This document shows positions 24,770-34,231 of a stretch of 64,000 nucleotides of DNA, one piece after another. The number at the start of each line of letters is the position of its first letter. The stretch's first letter is position 1. Under the pieces are notes generated by a model. The model saw only the letters and a list, made by a program, of their open reading frames with translations, did not search any database and was not told the DNA's origin. The DNA comes from Rhodospirillales bacterium. Its GTDB lineage: Bacteria > Pseudomonadota > Alphaproteobacteria > ATCC43930 > CGMCC-115725. Where the stretch lies: NCBI GenBank assembly GCA_028291405.1, contig JAQGID010000461.1, positions 1-64,000 of the forward strand, written 5' to 3'. The position numbers were made by a program, and so were the translations under genes.

Positions 24770-26785
24770 ATGACGTCCAGTCATGTCCTGGCGCTCGGTA
24801 TAGCCACGCATGCGGTCTATGGCGCCGTGCTGGCCGCGGCGATCTTCCTCGTCGGTTCCGGGCTGGAGCGAATGCTAGCGCCGCCGCGTCCCGATCGTCC
24901 GGAGCCGATGCTTTCTGCCATCTTCGTTTATGGCATCAGCGGATTGTCCATGGCCGGCTACGCCTCACTATGGGGAGCGATAACCGCGTCGCTTGCGGCG
25001 GTCTCGGCCATCGGGGCAGCTGCCTATGGTGCGCAGGGCATACGCCGCCGCGAACTCGCCGCGGCGGCGTTGCGCGGCAGCGTGAGGGCGCTCCCTTGGG
25101 TGCTGCTCGCCGCGGTGCTGAGCGGCATCTATTTCCATGGTCCGATGCAAGGAGTGAACGGCAGCCCAGTTGGCGATCAGGTCTGGTATGCGGCGAGAAT
25201 CATGAGCATCGCGCAGGCGCCTTGGGTCCGGGCGGATCTGCTCGCCGAGGGGCTCAACAACGAATGGTTCTGGAGCAAGAATATTCCCTTGGTCCTCGGG
25301 GCGCCGTTTGCCGGAGCCGAATTGCTGGAGCCCTTCCTGTTTTTGGCGGTAAGCATGCCGCTGTGCTGCGGCCTGTGGCTCGCCGCGCTGCTTCGCGCCG
25401 AGGCGGAGAAGGTGGAGCCGGATCTGCTGATCGCTGTCTGTGCCGGGGGGCTCGTCGGGCTGGCGCCGTCGCAGTACTGGTCGATGATCGATTCGCCGCC
25501 GATGACGATCGTCTTGCCGCTTGCCGCCATCGGCTCGATGTTCCTGACCCGACGCGAGAGCTCCCTGCCCATCGGCGTCATTTTCGCTGGCCTGACCGCG
25601 GCGATCTGTCTGGAGACAAAGCCGCCTGCTGCGATCTTTTTCGCGCCGTTCCTGGGGCTGCTCCTGCTTCGTCAGATCGACCGGGCGCTCGGCCGCAGAG
25701 CGGCTTTCGCGATTGGCGTTGCTGGTGCACTCGCCGTTCTGACGCTATTCGGCCTGCTCTTGAAAGCAAATCCCGGTTACGTACGCACCCATCATATCGG
25801 CCTCGAAGCACTCTTCGCCTTCTCGCTTCCTAACCTGTCGGAGCAGTGGGGAGAGGGGGGACTTGCAGCGGTCCTCCCGCCATTGCTCAAGCTGCCGCTC
25901 GGAATTTTGGCCTTCGGCATGGCTGCGTCCTGGCGGAAGCCCGACGGGATCTTCCGAATCGCCGTGGTCATCGCGATCGCCGCAGCACTGGTGGCCAATC
26001 TCACCATCCCCAGCGCGGCGACGATCGCTACCCGCTGCGTCATCGCCTTTCTTGGCTTCTCGGCCTTTGCCCTCCGCCCATCCCGCTGGTGGTCGCTCGC
26101 CCTCTTCGCGGCGACTCTACTCGGGACTGCGGTCCAGATGGTCCATCTGAGCCTTAGCACAATCCTTCTTTCCGATGGCTTGACGATGATCTTCTGCGCC
26201 GGAACGATCGCTTCGGTGCTTTCCTTACCCGCGCGAGCCGCGGCGCTCGCAGGGTGGTCCGCCATCGTTCCCGGTACCGCAGTGATCGGGATCTTCCTCG
26301 CTCTCGTCGGCACCCAATGGGGGGCGGACCGTTCCAGCAAGACGATGCAGCTCTCCGCGGCAACGTGGGACGTTTGGCGGCAGGCTCGTCTGCTTATTCC
26401 ACCGGATGGGCTGATCTTCACCGATCAGACCGGCCGCGAATTCGACAGGAACCATGCTTGGAATGCCTATGCGCTGTTTGGCGTCCGTCAGACCTGGATT
26501 AGCGATTGGTACGACGTCCCAGCGCTGTCGTTCGACGCCGAGCGTCTAAAGCGCCAGCTTCTCTTTAACGACGGCGTGCTCGACGGTGTGATCGCGCCGG
26601 ATTGCCTTCCGCTCCACCGACTCTATTCGGGTTATTTCGCGCTGGTGTCGCACGACCGGACGCATCCCGACGACTGGGAGCCGATCTACCGCAACGATGA
26701 ATTCGGCCTATACCAGATTTCCACCACAGCATCGCCGGCGCCGGGGCCCGATTGCGGAAGCGCACGGGCGAGCGCCGGCGGCTGA
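24770..26785 (+). CDS. Large polytopic membrane protein, GT-C-like, unknown function
   Basis: A 671-residue protein with about a dozen hydrophobic helices across residues 1-530 and a soluble C-terminal part of about 130 residues. The loop after the third or fourth helix carries GSPVGDQVWYAARIM and NNEWFWSKN, acidic and aromatic residues placed like the first periplasmic loop of GT-C glycosyltransferases. I recognise no named family. It converges with asnB across 6 bases and borders a surface-polysaccharide block, so a glycosyl transfer or polymer assembly role is a reasonable guess only. The preceding 259 bases contain no gene I can support. Confidence 0.65.
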   Translation: MTSSHVLALGIATHAVYGAVLAAAIFLVGSGLERMLAPPRPDRPEPMLSAIFVYGISGLSMAGYASLWGAITASLAAVSAIGAAAYGAQGIRRRELAAAALRGSVRALPWVLLAAVLSGIYFHGPMQGVNGSPVGDQVWYAARIMSIAQAPWVRADLLAEGLNNEWFWSKNIPLVLGAPFAGAELLEPFLFLAVSMPLCCGLWLAALLRAEAEKVEPDLLIAVCAGGLVGLAPSQYWSMIDSPPMTIVLPLAAIGSMFLTRRESSLPIGVIFAGLTAAICLETKPPAAIFFAPFLGLLLLRQIDRALGRRAAFAIGVAGALAVLTLFGLLLKANPGYVRTHHIGLEALFAFSLPNLSEQWGEGGLAAVLPPLLKLPLGILAFGMAASWRKPDGIFRIAVVIAIAAALVANLTIPSAATIATRCVIAFLGFSAFALRPSRWWSLALFAATLLGTAVQMVHLSLSTILLSDGLTMIFCAGTIASVLSLPARAAALAGWSAIVPGTAVIGIFLALVGTQWGADRSSKTMQLSAATWDVWRQARLLIPPDGLIFTDQTGREFDRNHAWNAYALFGVRQTWISDWYDVPALSFDAERLKRQLLFNDGVLDGVIAPDCLPLHRLYSGYFALVSHDRTHPDDWEPIYRNDEFGLYQISTTASPAPGPDCGSARASAGG

Positions 26786-26791
26786 CCGCGG

Positions 26792-28675
26792 TCAGGACCT
26801 CGTCGCGCGACCATTTTCCGCAACGCGGAACAGAATGAAGAGCGACCAGAGCTTCTTGCTGTGGTCGAAGCGTCCGGAAAGGTGTTGCTTCAGCAACTTC
26901 TCGAGCGATTTCCGCTCGAACCAGCCGTCAATGGGATTGTCGCTGAGCAACGTATCTTGGACCCGTTCTGAAAAGCCGCGACGGAGGAGCGCGGCGAGCG
27001 GCAATGCGAACCCGTGTTTCTTGCGGTGGATCAGATGAGACGGAATGTACCGGCTCGCCAGTTGCTTCAGGAGGTATTTTCCTGATCCCCGACGCAGCTT
27101 CAGGTCCAGCGGTAGCGCCATCGCAAATTCCGCAAAAGGGCGATCGAGGAACGGCGCCCTGACCTCGAGGCTGTTCCACATCGACGCCCGGTCGCTCTTC
27201 ACCAGGATGTCCTCGGCGAGATACGAGGCGAGAAAAACATTCAGCAGCATCTCGATGCCGCGCTGGTGCGGCGTGTCGGCCAGAAATTTCGCGAGCGGCG
27301 CGAAGGTCGTTTCCTCCGGATGATTCGGCAAGGCATCGCGATGCCAAATCGCTATCTTCTCGGCCATCCCGAAGGGGGCGATCCACAGAGCCGACTGATA
27401 ACGCTCGTCGAAACCGAAGCCTTGCGACAGCTGCGACAATCGAAAGCGCAGGCTCATGTATTGCCGCGAAGGCGGCAAGAGACTCAGCAGCTGCCGAATG
27501 AGGTGGCCGACCCGGCGCGGGATCATCGCCATTGGTCCAGCCATTGATTGGGCCCGAAAATTGGGGTAGCCGGCAAAGAGTTCGTCCGCCCCATCGCCTC
27601 CGAGAGCTACAGTCATACTGCCGCGCGCGGCGCGGCAGAGAAGATAGGTCGGCATCAACGACGAATCGCCGAGGGGCTCATCGAGTTGAGTGGCGACGAT
27701 GTCGAAGGCCGCCATCAAATCCGCTTCGGCGAGCTCGATGACTTCATGCGCGATGCCGAGTCGGCGAGCCACATCGCTGGCGTAGCCGCTCTCGTCGAAT
27801 GAGAGTTCCGGCATCTTGACGGTGAAGGCTTTCGCCGTCGAACCGGCGGCAACCGCCAGTGCCGCAATGAGGCTCGAATCGACGCCCCCGGAAAGGAAGA
27901 TTCCCAGGGGTACATCGGCGATCAGTTGCCGCGCGACCGACCGCTTCAAAAGAGCGTCGAGTTCGGCCAATGCATCGCCCTCGGCAATGGCGGCGTTGCC
28001 GCCGATTGTCGGCTGCCAATAGCGCTCGATCGTCGTCCGGCCCTCGATGTGGACGAGGACATGCGCAGGCGGAAGCTTCTGAATTCCCGCCCAGCCGGAG
28101 CGCTCTCCTGGAAGATATTCGTACGTCAAGAACTGAAACGCGGCTTCGCGGTCGACCTCGGCTCCACGAAATTTCGGGTGCTTGCGGATCGCCGTCACTT
28201 CAGACGCGAAGATCAGTGCCCCATCGGCCTCGCCATAGAAGAGCGGTTTCTCGCCGAAGCGATCGCGCACGAGAGACAGAGCGCCGGTTTGGCCGTCGCG
28301 GAAGGCGAACGCGAACATTCCGTTGAGCCGCTCGATCGCCGCCCGAACCCCGTGACGACGGAGAAGCTGGAACAAAACTTCCGTATCGGAGCCGTCGCGC
28401 AGAGGGACGCCGTCGGACCGCAGATCGGCGGCCAGTTCGCGAAAATTGTAAATCTCGCCGTTGAAGATGAGCATGTCGCCGGTCGCCGGATCGACCCGCG
28501 GCTGCTCGCCGCCGCCCAACTCGATGATTGCCAGTCGGCAATGGCCGAATGCCAGCCCATCGCGAACCACCGCCCCCTCGGCGTCCGGTCCGCGATGGCG
28601 GATGGCCGAGCGCATGTCGTCAAGGAGGGCGTAGGCCTCAGGTCCGGCGCGGGTAAAGCCGACGAGTCCGCACAT
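26792..28675 (-). CDS. asnB: Glutamine-hydrolysing asparagine synthetase-type amidotransferase
   Basis: A 627-residue two-domain enzyme: an Ntn glutaminase domain with nucleophile Cys2 (MCGLVGF, RHRGPDAEG, FNGEIYNF) and an ATP-pyrophosphatase synthetase domain (FLSGGVDSSLIAAL, GGDGADELFAGYPNF). The true start is the MCGL ATG at 28675, because processing must expose Cys2; a longer frame upstream is not used. It can make asparagine from aspartate, but AsnB homologues inside polysaccharide clusters often amidate uronic acid or other sugar carboxylates. It lies one base after the GT2 gene, so it probably belongs to that pathway. Confidence 0.93.
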   Translation of the reverse strand: MCGLVGFTRAGPEAYALLDDMRSAIRHRGPDAEGAVVRDGLAFGHCRLAIIELGGGEQPRVDPATGDMLIFNGEIYNFRELAADLRSDGVPLRDGSDTEVLFQLLRRHGVRAAIERLNGMFAFAFRDGQTGALSLVRDRFGEKPLFYGEADGALIFASEVTAIRKHPKFRGAEVDREAAFQFLTYEYLPGERSGWAGIQKLPPAHVLVHIEGRTTIERYWQPTIGGNAAIAEGDALAELDALLKRSVARQLIADVPLGIFLSGGVDSSLIAALAVAAGSTAKAFTVKMPELSFDESGYASDVARRLGIAHEVIELAEADLMAAFDIVATQLDEPLGDSSLMPTYLLCRAARGSMTVALGGDGADELFAGYPNFRAQSMAGPMAMIPRRVGHLIRQLLSLLPPSRQYMSLRFRLSQLSQGFGFDERYQSALWIAPFGMAEKIAIWHRDALPNHPEETTFAPLAKFLADTPHQRGIEMLLNVFLASYLAEDILVKSDRASMWNSLEVRAPFLDRPFAEFAMALPLDLKLRRGSGKYLLKQLASRYIPSHLIHRKKHGFALPLAALLRRGFSERVQDTLLSDNPIDGWFERKSLEKLLKQHLSGRFDHSKKLWSLFILFRVAENGRATRS

Positions 28676-28676
28676 G

Positions 28677-29648
28677 CTACCAGCGCGTGTCGACGGCAGG
28701 CGCGACTGCGGACTGATGACTGACGGACCGGATCTTGAATGGTGACTTGCCCTGCGACTCGAAATAAGTCCGGACTTGCAACTCGGCGATGACCCCGAGA
28801 AGCAGGAAGAGCACTCCAGAGAGGCCGACCGTTCCGGCCATGAGAGGCAGAGGCGTTTGAACGAGCGACAGCCCATAGCCGAACTTGAGAACGAGCGCCC
28901 AGCCAAAGAGGGCGAATGATGTCGCGAGGAAGATCAACCCGAATTTACCGAAGAACTGGATCGGCCGATCGAATGCGCGGTCGAGGAAATAGAGGATGAA
29001 CAAATCGAGCGTGACGCGCGCAATCCTGCCGAAGCCATATTTCGACCGGCCGAACTTGCGAGGGTGATGGGTGACCTCGAGCTCGGTTACCCGGCCGCCT
29101 TCCCAACCGGCATAGATCGGGATGAAGCGATGCATCTCGCCGTAGAGCTTGACGCCCTCGATTACGTCCCGGCGGTATGCCTTCATCGTGCAACCGTAAT
29201 CGTGCAGTCCGACGCCGAGCAATTTCGAAATCAGCAGGTTCGCGGCGCCGGAAGCGATGCGACGCGAGCCGGTATCATGGCGGGTCTTGCGCCAGCCGGA
29301 GACGACGTCGTAGCCCTCCTTGAGCTTCGCCAGGAGGCGCGGTATGTCGGCCGGGTCGTTTTGCCCATCGCCGTCGAGAGGGATGATCACCGCCCCGGAA
29401 CTGTGCTGAATGGCGGCCATGAGCGCTGCGGTCTGACCGTAGTTGCGGCGCAAATGTATGACTGTCACCCGCGGATCGCGTGCTGCCAACGCGTCGAGCG
29501 CTTTTGCCGAGCCATCGCCCGAGCCATCATTGGCGAAGATGATCTCCGACGAGCAATCGAGGATTTCGAGGACCTGACGCAGCCCCTCGTATAGCGGGAC
29601 GACGCTCTCTTCCTCGTTGAAGATCGGGATGATGATCGACAGGTCCAT
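28677..29648 (-). CDS. GT2 family glycosyltransferase, polyprenyl-phosphate type with C-terminal membrane helices
   Basis: A 323-residue protein: GT-A domain (LSIIIPIFNEEESVVPLYEG, FANDGSGDGS, PLDGDGQNDPADI) followed by two transmembrane helices (about 235-255 and 270-292). This is the DPM1/ArnC/GtrB architecture that moves a sugar from a nucleotide donor onto undecaprenyl phosphate in the cytoplasm. The signature RNYGQTAALMAAI and the MHRFIPIYAGWEG segment are typical. It lies between the YfhO-like gene (12 bases) and asnB (1 base), all on one strand. Confidence 0.9.
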   Translation of the reverse strand: MDLSIIIPIFNEEESVVPLYEGLRQVLEILDCSSEIIFANDGSGDGSAKALDALAARDPRVTVIHLRRNYGQTAALMAAIQHSSGAVIIPLDGDGQNDPADIPRLLAKLKEGYDVVSGWRKTRHDTGSRRIASGAANLLISKLLGVGLHDYGCTMKAYRRDVIEGVKLYGEMHRFIPIYAGWEGGRVTELEVTHHPRKFGRSKYGFGRIARVTLDLFILYFLDRAFDRPIQFFGKFGLIFLATSFALFGWALVLKFGYGLSLVQTPLPLMAGTVGLSGVLFLLLGVIAELQVRTYFESQGKSPFKIRSVSHQSAVAPAVDTRW

Positions 29649-29660
29649 GAGTGCTTCTTT

Positions 29661-31913
29661 CTAACCGGCCCGGCATATCTGCGCCGTGCCGGGCGGCTGA
29701 CCCGCGGCTGACGTAGTATCCGAAAGGCCCGAGATCTTCCGCAAATAATCGCTCGGCATCCATCGGCAGTACGAGAACTCGAGCCGATGGCGGCCGGCCG
29801 GAACCCTTACCGCCATCTGAATCCCGTCGACCGATACGATTCGAGCTGGGCTGCCGTCGACCGTCGCGCGCCAAAACGGCACGGCGGGATGATTCAAGAC
29901 GAAGAGGCTGATATCCCGGGACTGTGTCTCGACCACATAGCCGTTCGTTTCCCGATGTAACGACACGATCTCCGCTTGGTCGTCAAATTGCTCGTCATTC
30001 TCGATCTCGGCACCCAAGACGACGCGATCGACGGAATGCCGTCTCACCTCGTCCCAGAAGGGGTCGCTATCGAGAGGATCGTGAGAGTGACGTGCCTCCC
30101 GGGCGAAATAGGCAATCGGCAGAGGCTGTGAGAGCTCGTAGATGAACGCATCGCGGACCGGCCGGTCGCGTTGGAGCGCCAGTGCGATGCGGTGGAGCCC
30201 GCGTGACGTGCAGTGTTCGGAGACCGCATCGGCGGGACCCGAAATCAAGCGCAAATCCGGGGCTTCGACACGCGTGCGGCTCACGACGTAACGGACACCG
30301 CTTAAACGCAGCAAATCGACGTTCCTCAGCTGGTAGACTGCGGCGCAGTCAGTGACGTCCTGCGTCAATCCTTCGAAGCCTCGGCTCGCTCCGACGCCAG
30401 CCCGTTTCCAATACTCGTTATGCCACATGTCGATCAGGTTAAAGAAGCCACCGATCGTCTCAAAGCCATAGGCGAGCAAGACGTTATCGGAGAAATATTC
30501 CGAACTGTTCGCGTTCGGACCGGCAAGGACGCGGAAGCGCGAATCCGCGGTTTCGGCGAGCTTCTCGACGTTTTTGATATGATAGATCTCCCGAGAGGAT
30601 CCTCCCACCAATTCCAGTAGATGAAGATGCTTGGTGGCAAGAAACGAAGATGCAGTCACCGCAATCATGAAGGAGACGAAGATTTTTTCTGGGATGAGAC
30701 CCTTGATCGGCTTTCTGCGTTCGGCGAGCGGGCATAATTCCCGCGCGGTGACCGCGAGCACCACGACCAGCACAGCCGGTGTGGCAAAATACAGATAGTT
30801 CGGGTCGATTGTCTCGAGGGCGCCGAGGCCGACGCGCCTCAGCGGCACGATTGTATAGGCCAGCGCGAGTAGCCAGGGACTAAGCGCCAGCACTATCGTT
30901 CCAAGAGCTCGCCGGCGAAGTCCAGAAACGATGGCGACGACGATAATGACGAACAGGGTGTCAGAAGTATAAAGGTAATCAAAGACCAGTGACCACATCA
31001 GATATAGTGGACCGAACAAGTTCCTGTAAAACTCGGAATCCTGGCCGCGCGGCGTCAGCGCCACGAATGAAAGCATCCCGTATAGGACATTGGCCCAGAC
31101 GACCAGAATGACCATTGTCAGAATGGTAAGACCAAGCAAGAACCGTGGTCGCCACGCGACCCGCTCGTAAATGGCGATGCAGAAAATCGCGACGTATAAG
31201 GCGATGTTCGAGTGGCTGATCGTCATGGATATGCTCAGCAACAGCGCAAGTCCAAGGCAGCCGAGATGGTAATAGGGACGGTGCACGCGGTATATCAAGG
31301 TGTATACGGCGAGAGGAATGAGGCCATATCCCAGACCATGTGCCAGGGAACTCGAATCGACGTAGAGGAACGAGATAGAATAGCCGAAGCCGATCAGGAG
31401 CGAGACGCCGAACGGTGCCTTAACGCCACGGCGCGCGACGAGAAAGGCGCCGTAAGTTGCGAGAAACGTATTGAGGACCTTGGCCAGTATGAAGCCGAGT
31501 TCAGGGCCGAGGATCTTGAACTCGAAGATCTCGAGCGAGAACAGGCTGCCGCCGCTTGCAAAGAGGCTGGGAATCTCCGAGCCGCCCAGGACGGAGGGAT
31601 CGAACCGGACCGTGCCCCACTGCGGTAGATGCGACAGGTGAACGAAATAGGGGAACGATAGGCCGCCTTCGTCGCCGAAGACGGCGAGCGAGCGATGTCC
31701 GAGCGCCCAATATTCCGCAGTGACGAGCATCGTCCACAGCCCAATCGCGAGGATCGTGACGGTGGGAGACTCCGGAATTCCACTCAGCGCGAGGCGCCGT
31801 ACCCGCTCGAACCAAGCTTGCGGCAGCATCAGCAAAGCGAACGTGAGGGCGAGCAACACCACCAAAAATGTGCGCGGCGGCGCGTCCCAGCCCGATAGTA
31901 TCGACAATGTCAT
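29661..31913 (-). CDS. YfhO-like polytopic membrane protein
   Basis: A 750-residue protein with about 12 membrane helices through residue 440 and a large soluble C-terminal domain. The first loop VFGDEGGLSFPYFVHLSHLPQWG and the following FDPSVLGGSEIPS match the pattern of YfhO-family GT-C proteins, where the acidic pair is the likely catalytic site. The C-terminal FWRATVDGSPARIVSVDGIQMAVRVPAG is the beta-sandwich end also typical of YfhO. YfhO proteins are linked to lipoteichoic acid or O-antigen glycosylation. The gene looks less GC-rich than most of the window. Confidence 0.75.
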   Translation of the reverse strand: MTLSILSGWDAPPRTFLVVLLALTFALLMLPQAWFERVRRLALSGIPESPTVTILAIGLWTMLVTAEYWALGHRSLAVFGDEGGLSFPYFVHLSHLPQWGTVRFDPSVLGGSEIPSLFASGGSLFSLEIFEFKILGPELGFILAKVLNTFLATYGAFLVARRGVKAPFGVSLLIGFGYSISFLYVDSSSLAHGLGYGLIPLAVYTLIYRVHRPYYHLGCLGLALLLSISMTISHSNIALYVAIFCIAIYERVAWRPRFLLGLTILTMVILVVWANVLYGMLSFVALTPRGQDSEFYRNLFGPLYLMWSLVFDYLYTSDTLFVIIVVAIVSGLRRRALGTIVLALSPWLLALAYTIVPLRRVGLGALETIDPNYLYFATPAVLVVVLAVTARELCPLAERRKPIKGLIPEKIFVSFMIAVTASSFLATKHLHLLELVGGSSREIYHIKNVEKLAETADSRFRVLAGPNANSSEYFSDNVLLAYGFETIGGFFNLIDMWHNEYWKRAGVGASRGFEGLTQDVTDCAAVYQLRNVDLLRLSGVRYVVSRTRVEAPDLRLISGPADAVSEHCTSRGLHRIALALQRDRPVRDAFIYELSQPLPIAYFAREARHSHDPLDSDPFWDEVRRHSVDRVVLGAEIENDEQFDDQAEIVSLHRETNGYVVETQSRDISLFVLNHPAVPFWRATVDGSPARIVSVDGIQMAVRVPAGRHRLEFSYCRWMPSDYLRKISGLSDTTSAAGQPPGTAQICRAG

Positions 31914-31955
31914 CCTTAGTGTCCTCGTGCGGCGTCTTGGCGGTGCGAGCGCTGA

Positions 31956-32942
31956 TCAGCGGGCGGGTATCGAAAGGGCCGGTCCGGCCTGCCGCCGCTC
32001 CGCGACGCCCACCACCTGCAACCCGGCCCCTTGCAGCCCGGGAATGCGAAGCGTCCACGCGTCGAGCCGCGTCGCAAGGCGCGTCAGGCGACGGATGCCG
32101 GGAATGAATCGGAACAGCCGATTGAACACCAGCACGTCGCTATTCATGAAGAGGCAGAACCCGAGAAAGCCGTGGGTGCTCCATTGCCGGCATTCCAGCC
32201 CGACGGAATGCAGCACGGGGATGGTCTCGTCGCTGAGCAGCGGTCGCTCCCGCTCGTTGTCGAGGATCGGCGAGACCCGATAGACAACCGCGCGAATCCA
32301 GCGCCAGAGGAAGAAATCGCTGAGCGGCTCGCGAAAGTAAAAGCGGCCGCCCGGCTTCAGGATGCGCCGGATCTCGGCGAACAGCCTGTGGCGATCGTTG
32401 ACGTGATGGACGCCGCCGAGCATGAAGACCGCGTCGCAGGTCGCATCCGCCAGCGGCAGCGTCGTCGCGTCGCCCTGGACGAACGAGAAGCGTCGGTCGG
32501 GGTGTCGGCGCTCCGCCTCCTCGAGCATCGACAGCGAGATGTCGACGCCGATCCCGCGAGCGATCCGATCGCCGAGCAGGCCGAAGGCCTCGCCGTTGCC
32601 GCAGCAGATCTCGGCGACGACGCCGAAGCGCTCGCTGCCGACGACATCGAGCAGCGCCCGGTCGAGATACGCCATGTATTCTTCGGTATGCGGGTAGGAG
32701 AGATTGGCGACGTAGGCCTGGGCGATGCGGTCGTAGTGCGCCTGTTGCGCGCGCGCATCCTCGGTGCAGAATGCTTCTGCGAACAGCGGGATGCCGTCTC
32801 CGGCGATGGTGTAGCGCTGCGAACCGTCGGCGCCGACCAGAGCGTCGCCCTCCTGGGTCAGCGCGCTTCCGGTAATTGGACAGCGCAGGATGGCCAGAAG
32901 ATCGGCCGCGATCGCCGGCGTCGCTGCGTCGCGAAGCGGCAC
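31956..32942 (-). CDS. Class I SAM methyltransferase with N-terminal Trm112-like segment
   Basis: A 328-residue protein. Residues about 10-55 (LLAILRCPITGSAL to AGDGIPLF) resemble the Trm112/UPF0434 zinc-ribbon-like segment found ahead of many methyltransferases, although only one Cys is visible. The Methyltransf_11 core has motif I VAEICCGNGEAFGLLG, motif II GVDIS, and FMLGGVHHVNDRHRLFAEIRRILKPGG. Start taken as the GTG at 32942, just after the upstream methyltransferase stop (TGACCGTG). The substrate is probably a sugar or lipid-linked intermediate, from context only. Confidence 0.8.
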   Translation of the reverse strand: MPLRDAATPAIAADLLAILRCPITGSALTQEGDALVGADGSQRYTIAGDGIPLFAEAFCTEDARAQQAHYDRIAQAYVANLSYPHTEEYMAYLDRALLDVVGSERFGVVAEICCGNGEAFGLLGDRIARGIGVDISLSMLEEAERRHPDRRFSFVQGDATTLPLADATCDAVFMLGGVHHVNDRHRLFAEIRRILKPGGRFYFREPLSDFFLWRWIRAVVYRVSPILDNERERPLLSDETIPVLHSVGLECRQWSTHGFLGFCLFMNSDVLVFNRLFRFIPGIRRLTRLATRLDAWTLRIPGLQGAGLQVVGVAERRQAGPALSIPAR

Positions 32943-32944
32943 GG

Positions 32945-33775
32945 TCAAACGCGTTCTCCGGCGGGACGCCGGCCTACCACCGACCACGACATCTCGTTTA
33001 CCCAGGCCGCCTCGACGTCGACGAGGCCGGCCTGGCGCAGCAGTGCAATGGATTCGTCGCGAGTCCAGTAATGCGCGATCTTCGGCAGCATCTGGTCGAA
33101 GACGATCGAGCGCAGATGGCGGAACGCGATGCTGCGGAGCATCTTGAAATATTCGATGCGCCCGATGCCGATGCGCACTGCGACCCAGACGAGGAGGGCC
33201 GGGTAGAGCGACAGATGATGCACGATCGGCAGTGGCAGCTGGCTGAACAGCGCCTTCCGCAACGGATCGAGCAGCAGGACGATCCAGCCATTGTTCTCGC
33301 GCCCGTAGACCCAGATCAGCACCCGGCCGCCTGGCCTGACCGCCCTCGTCATGGCGCAAACCGCCCGTTCCGGAAACTCCAGGTGGTGGATGACGCCGAT
33401 GGAGAAAGCGATGTCATACCCGCCGTCGCCGTCTTCGCCGCAGTCGTAGGCGCTGAGTTGCCGGACCGCGACCGTGGGAAAGCCGGCCAGAGTGCGCCGC
33501 GCCGCGGCGAGCGAGCGCGCATCGACATCGATTGCCGAGCCGCCTGCAGCGCCGTAGCGCATCGGCCACAGGCTGTTGCGCCCCATGCCGCAGCCGACGT
33601 CGAGGAAGCGGAGCCGCTGCCAGTCTTTCGGCGCGAGGTGGATCGTCCAGCGGCGGAACTGCTCCTCGTATTCCGGGCGGACTTCGGAGTAATGCGCCCA
33701 TTCATAGCCGAAACGATCCGGCGAGCCCGCGCCGAGACCGATCGCGGTCGAAGATTCGTCAGCAGATTTCGTCAT
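32945..33775 (-). CDS. Class I SAM-dependent methyltransferase
   Basis: A 276-residue methyltransferase with motif I LRFLDVGCGMGRNSLW, post-I GSAIDVD, and FSIGVIHHLEFPERAVCAMTRAVRPGG. The N-terminal stretch DRFGYEWAHYSEVRPEYEEQF and the C-terminal half with hydrophobic LLVWVAVRIGIG resemble methyltransferases of O-antigen and glycan clusters. It is the first gene of a two-methyltransferase unit on the minus strand; the 132 bases upstream hold no visible gene. The acceptor is unknown. Confidence 0.82.
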   Translation of the reverse strand: MTKSADESSTAIGLGAGSPDRFGYEWAHYSEVRPEYEEQFRRWTIHLAPKDWQRLRFLDVGCGMGRNSLWPMRYGAAGGSAIDVDARSLAAARRTLAGFPTVAVRQLSAYDCGEDGDGGYDIAFSIGVIHHLEFPERAVCAMTRAVRPGGRVLIWVYGRENNGWIVLLLDPLRKALFSQLPLPIVHHLSLYPALLVWVAVRIGIGRIEYFKMLRSIAFRHLRSIVFDQMLPKIAHYWTRDESIALLRQAGLVDVEAAWVNEMSWSVVGRRPAGERV

Positions 33776-33907
33776 GGCATTCTTGGGCGCCGCGCACAGG
33801 GAAGGGCGGGGTGGTTGTAGATCCCCCGCACAATTGCCCGCAAAATGGTCGGATTCGGCCGCGTCGTCAAATGCCGGCGTCAGGTCGCGGCGGCGTGCCG
33901 GCCATCG

Positions 33908-34231
33908 CTAGTCGCGGCTCTTGATTGCCGCCGCGATCGCCGCCCGGATCGGGGCCGGCTGCGATGCCACGGCACCGCATAGATCCACGAGGTCGCGGCG
34001 TGCCGTATGAAGCTGGTCGAGCAACGAGAGGATGACCGGCACAGCGTCAGCGTCGATCTCGAGATCGCGCCTCAACTCGACGATGAGTCGGATGCGCGCG
34101 ATGTCGATCTCGCGGAACGACCACGCCTCGGGAGCGCCGTCCGGCATGACCCAGCCGCTCGCGATCCACAGCTCGAGCTCGTCGGCTGCGAGGCCGGCGA
34201 CCTGTTGCAGCACGCCCTCGCGCGCGATCAT
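33908..34231 (-). CDS. cbpM: Chaperone modulator CbpM
   Basis: Small 107-residue MerR-like protein that binds the J-domain of CbpA and tunes its activity. The sequence has the MerR-type helical start VAGLAADELELWIASGWVMP, a WSFREIDIARIRLIVELRRDLEID segment and a helical C-terminus (VPVILSLLDQLHTARRDL), the CbpM pattern. Its ATG overlaps the cbpA stop by four bases, the usual arrangement for this pair, which supports the call strongly. Confidence 0.9.
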   Translation of the reverse strand: MIAREGVLQQVAGLAADELELWIASGWVMPDGAPEAWSFREIDIARIRLIVELRRDLEIDADAVPVILSLLDQLHTARRDLVDLCGAVASQPAPIRAAIAAAIKSRD

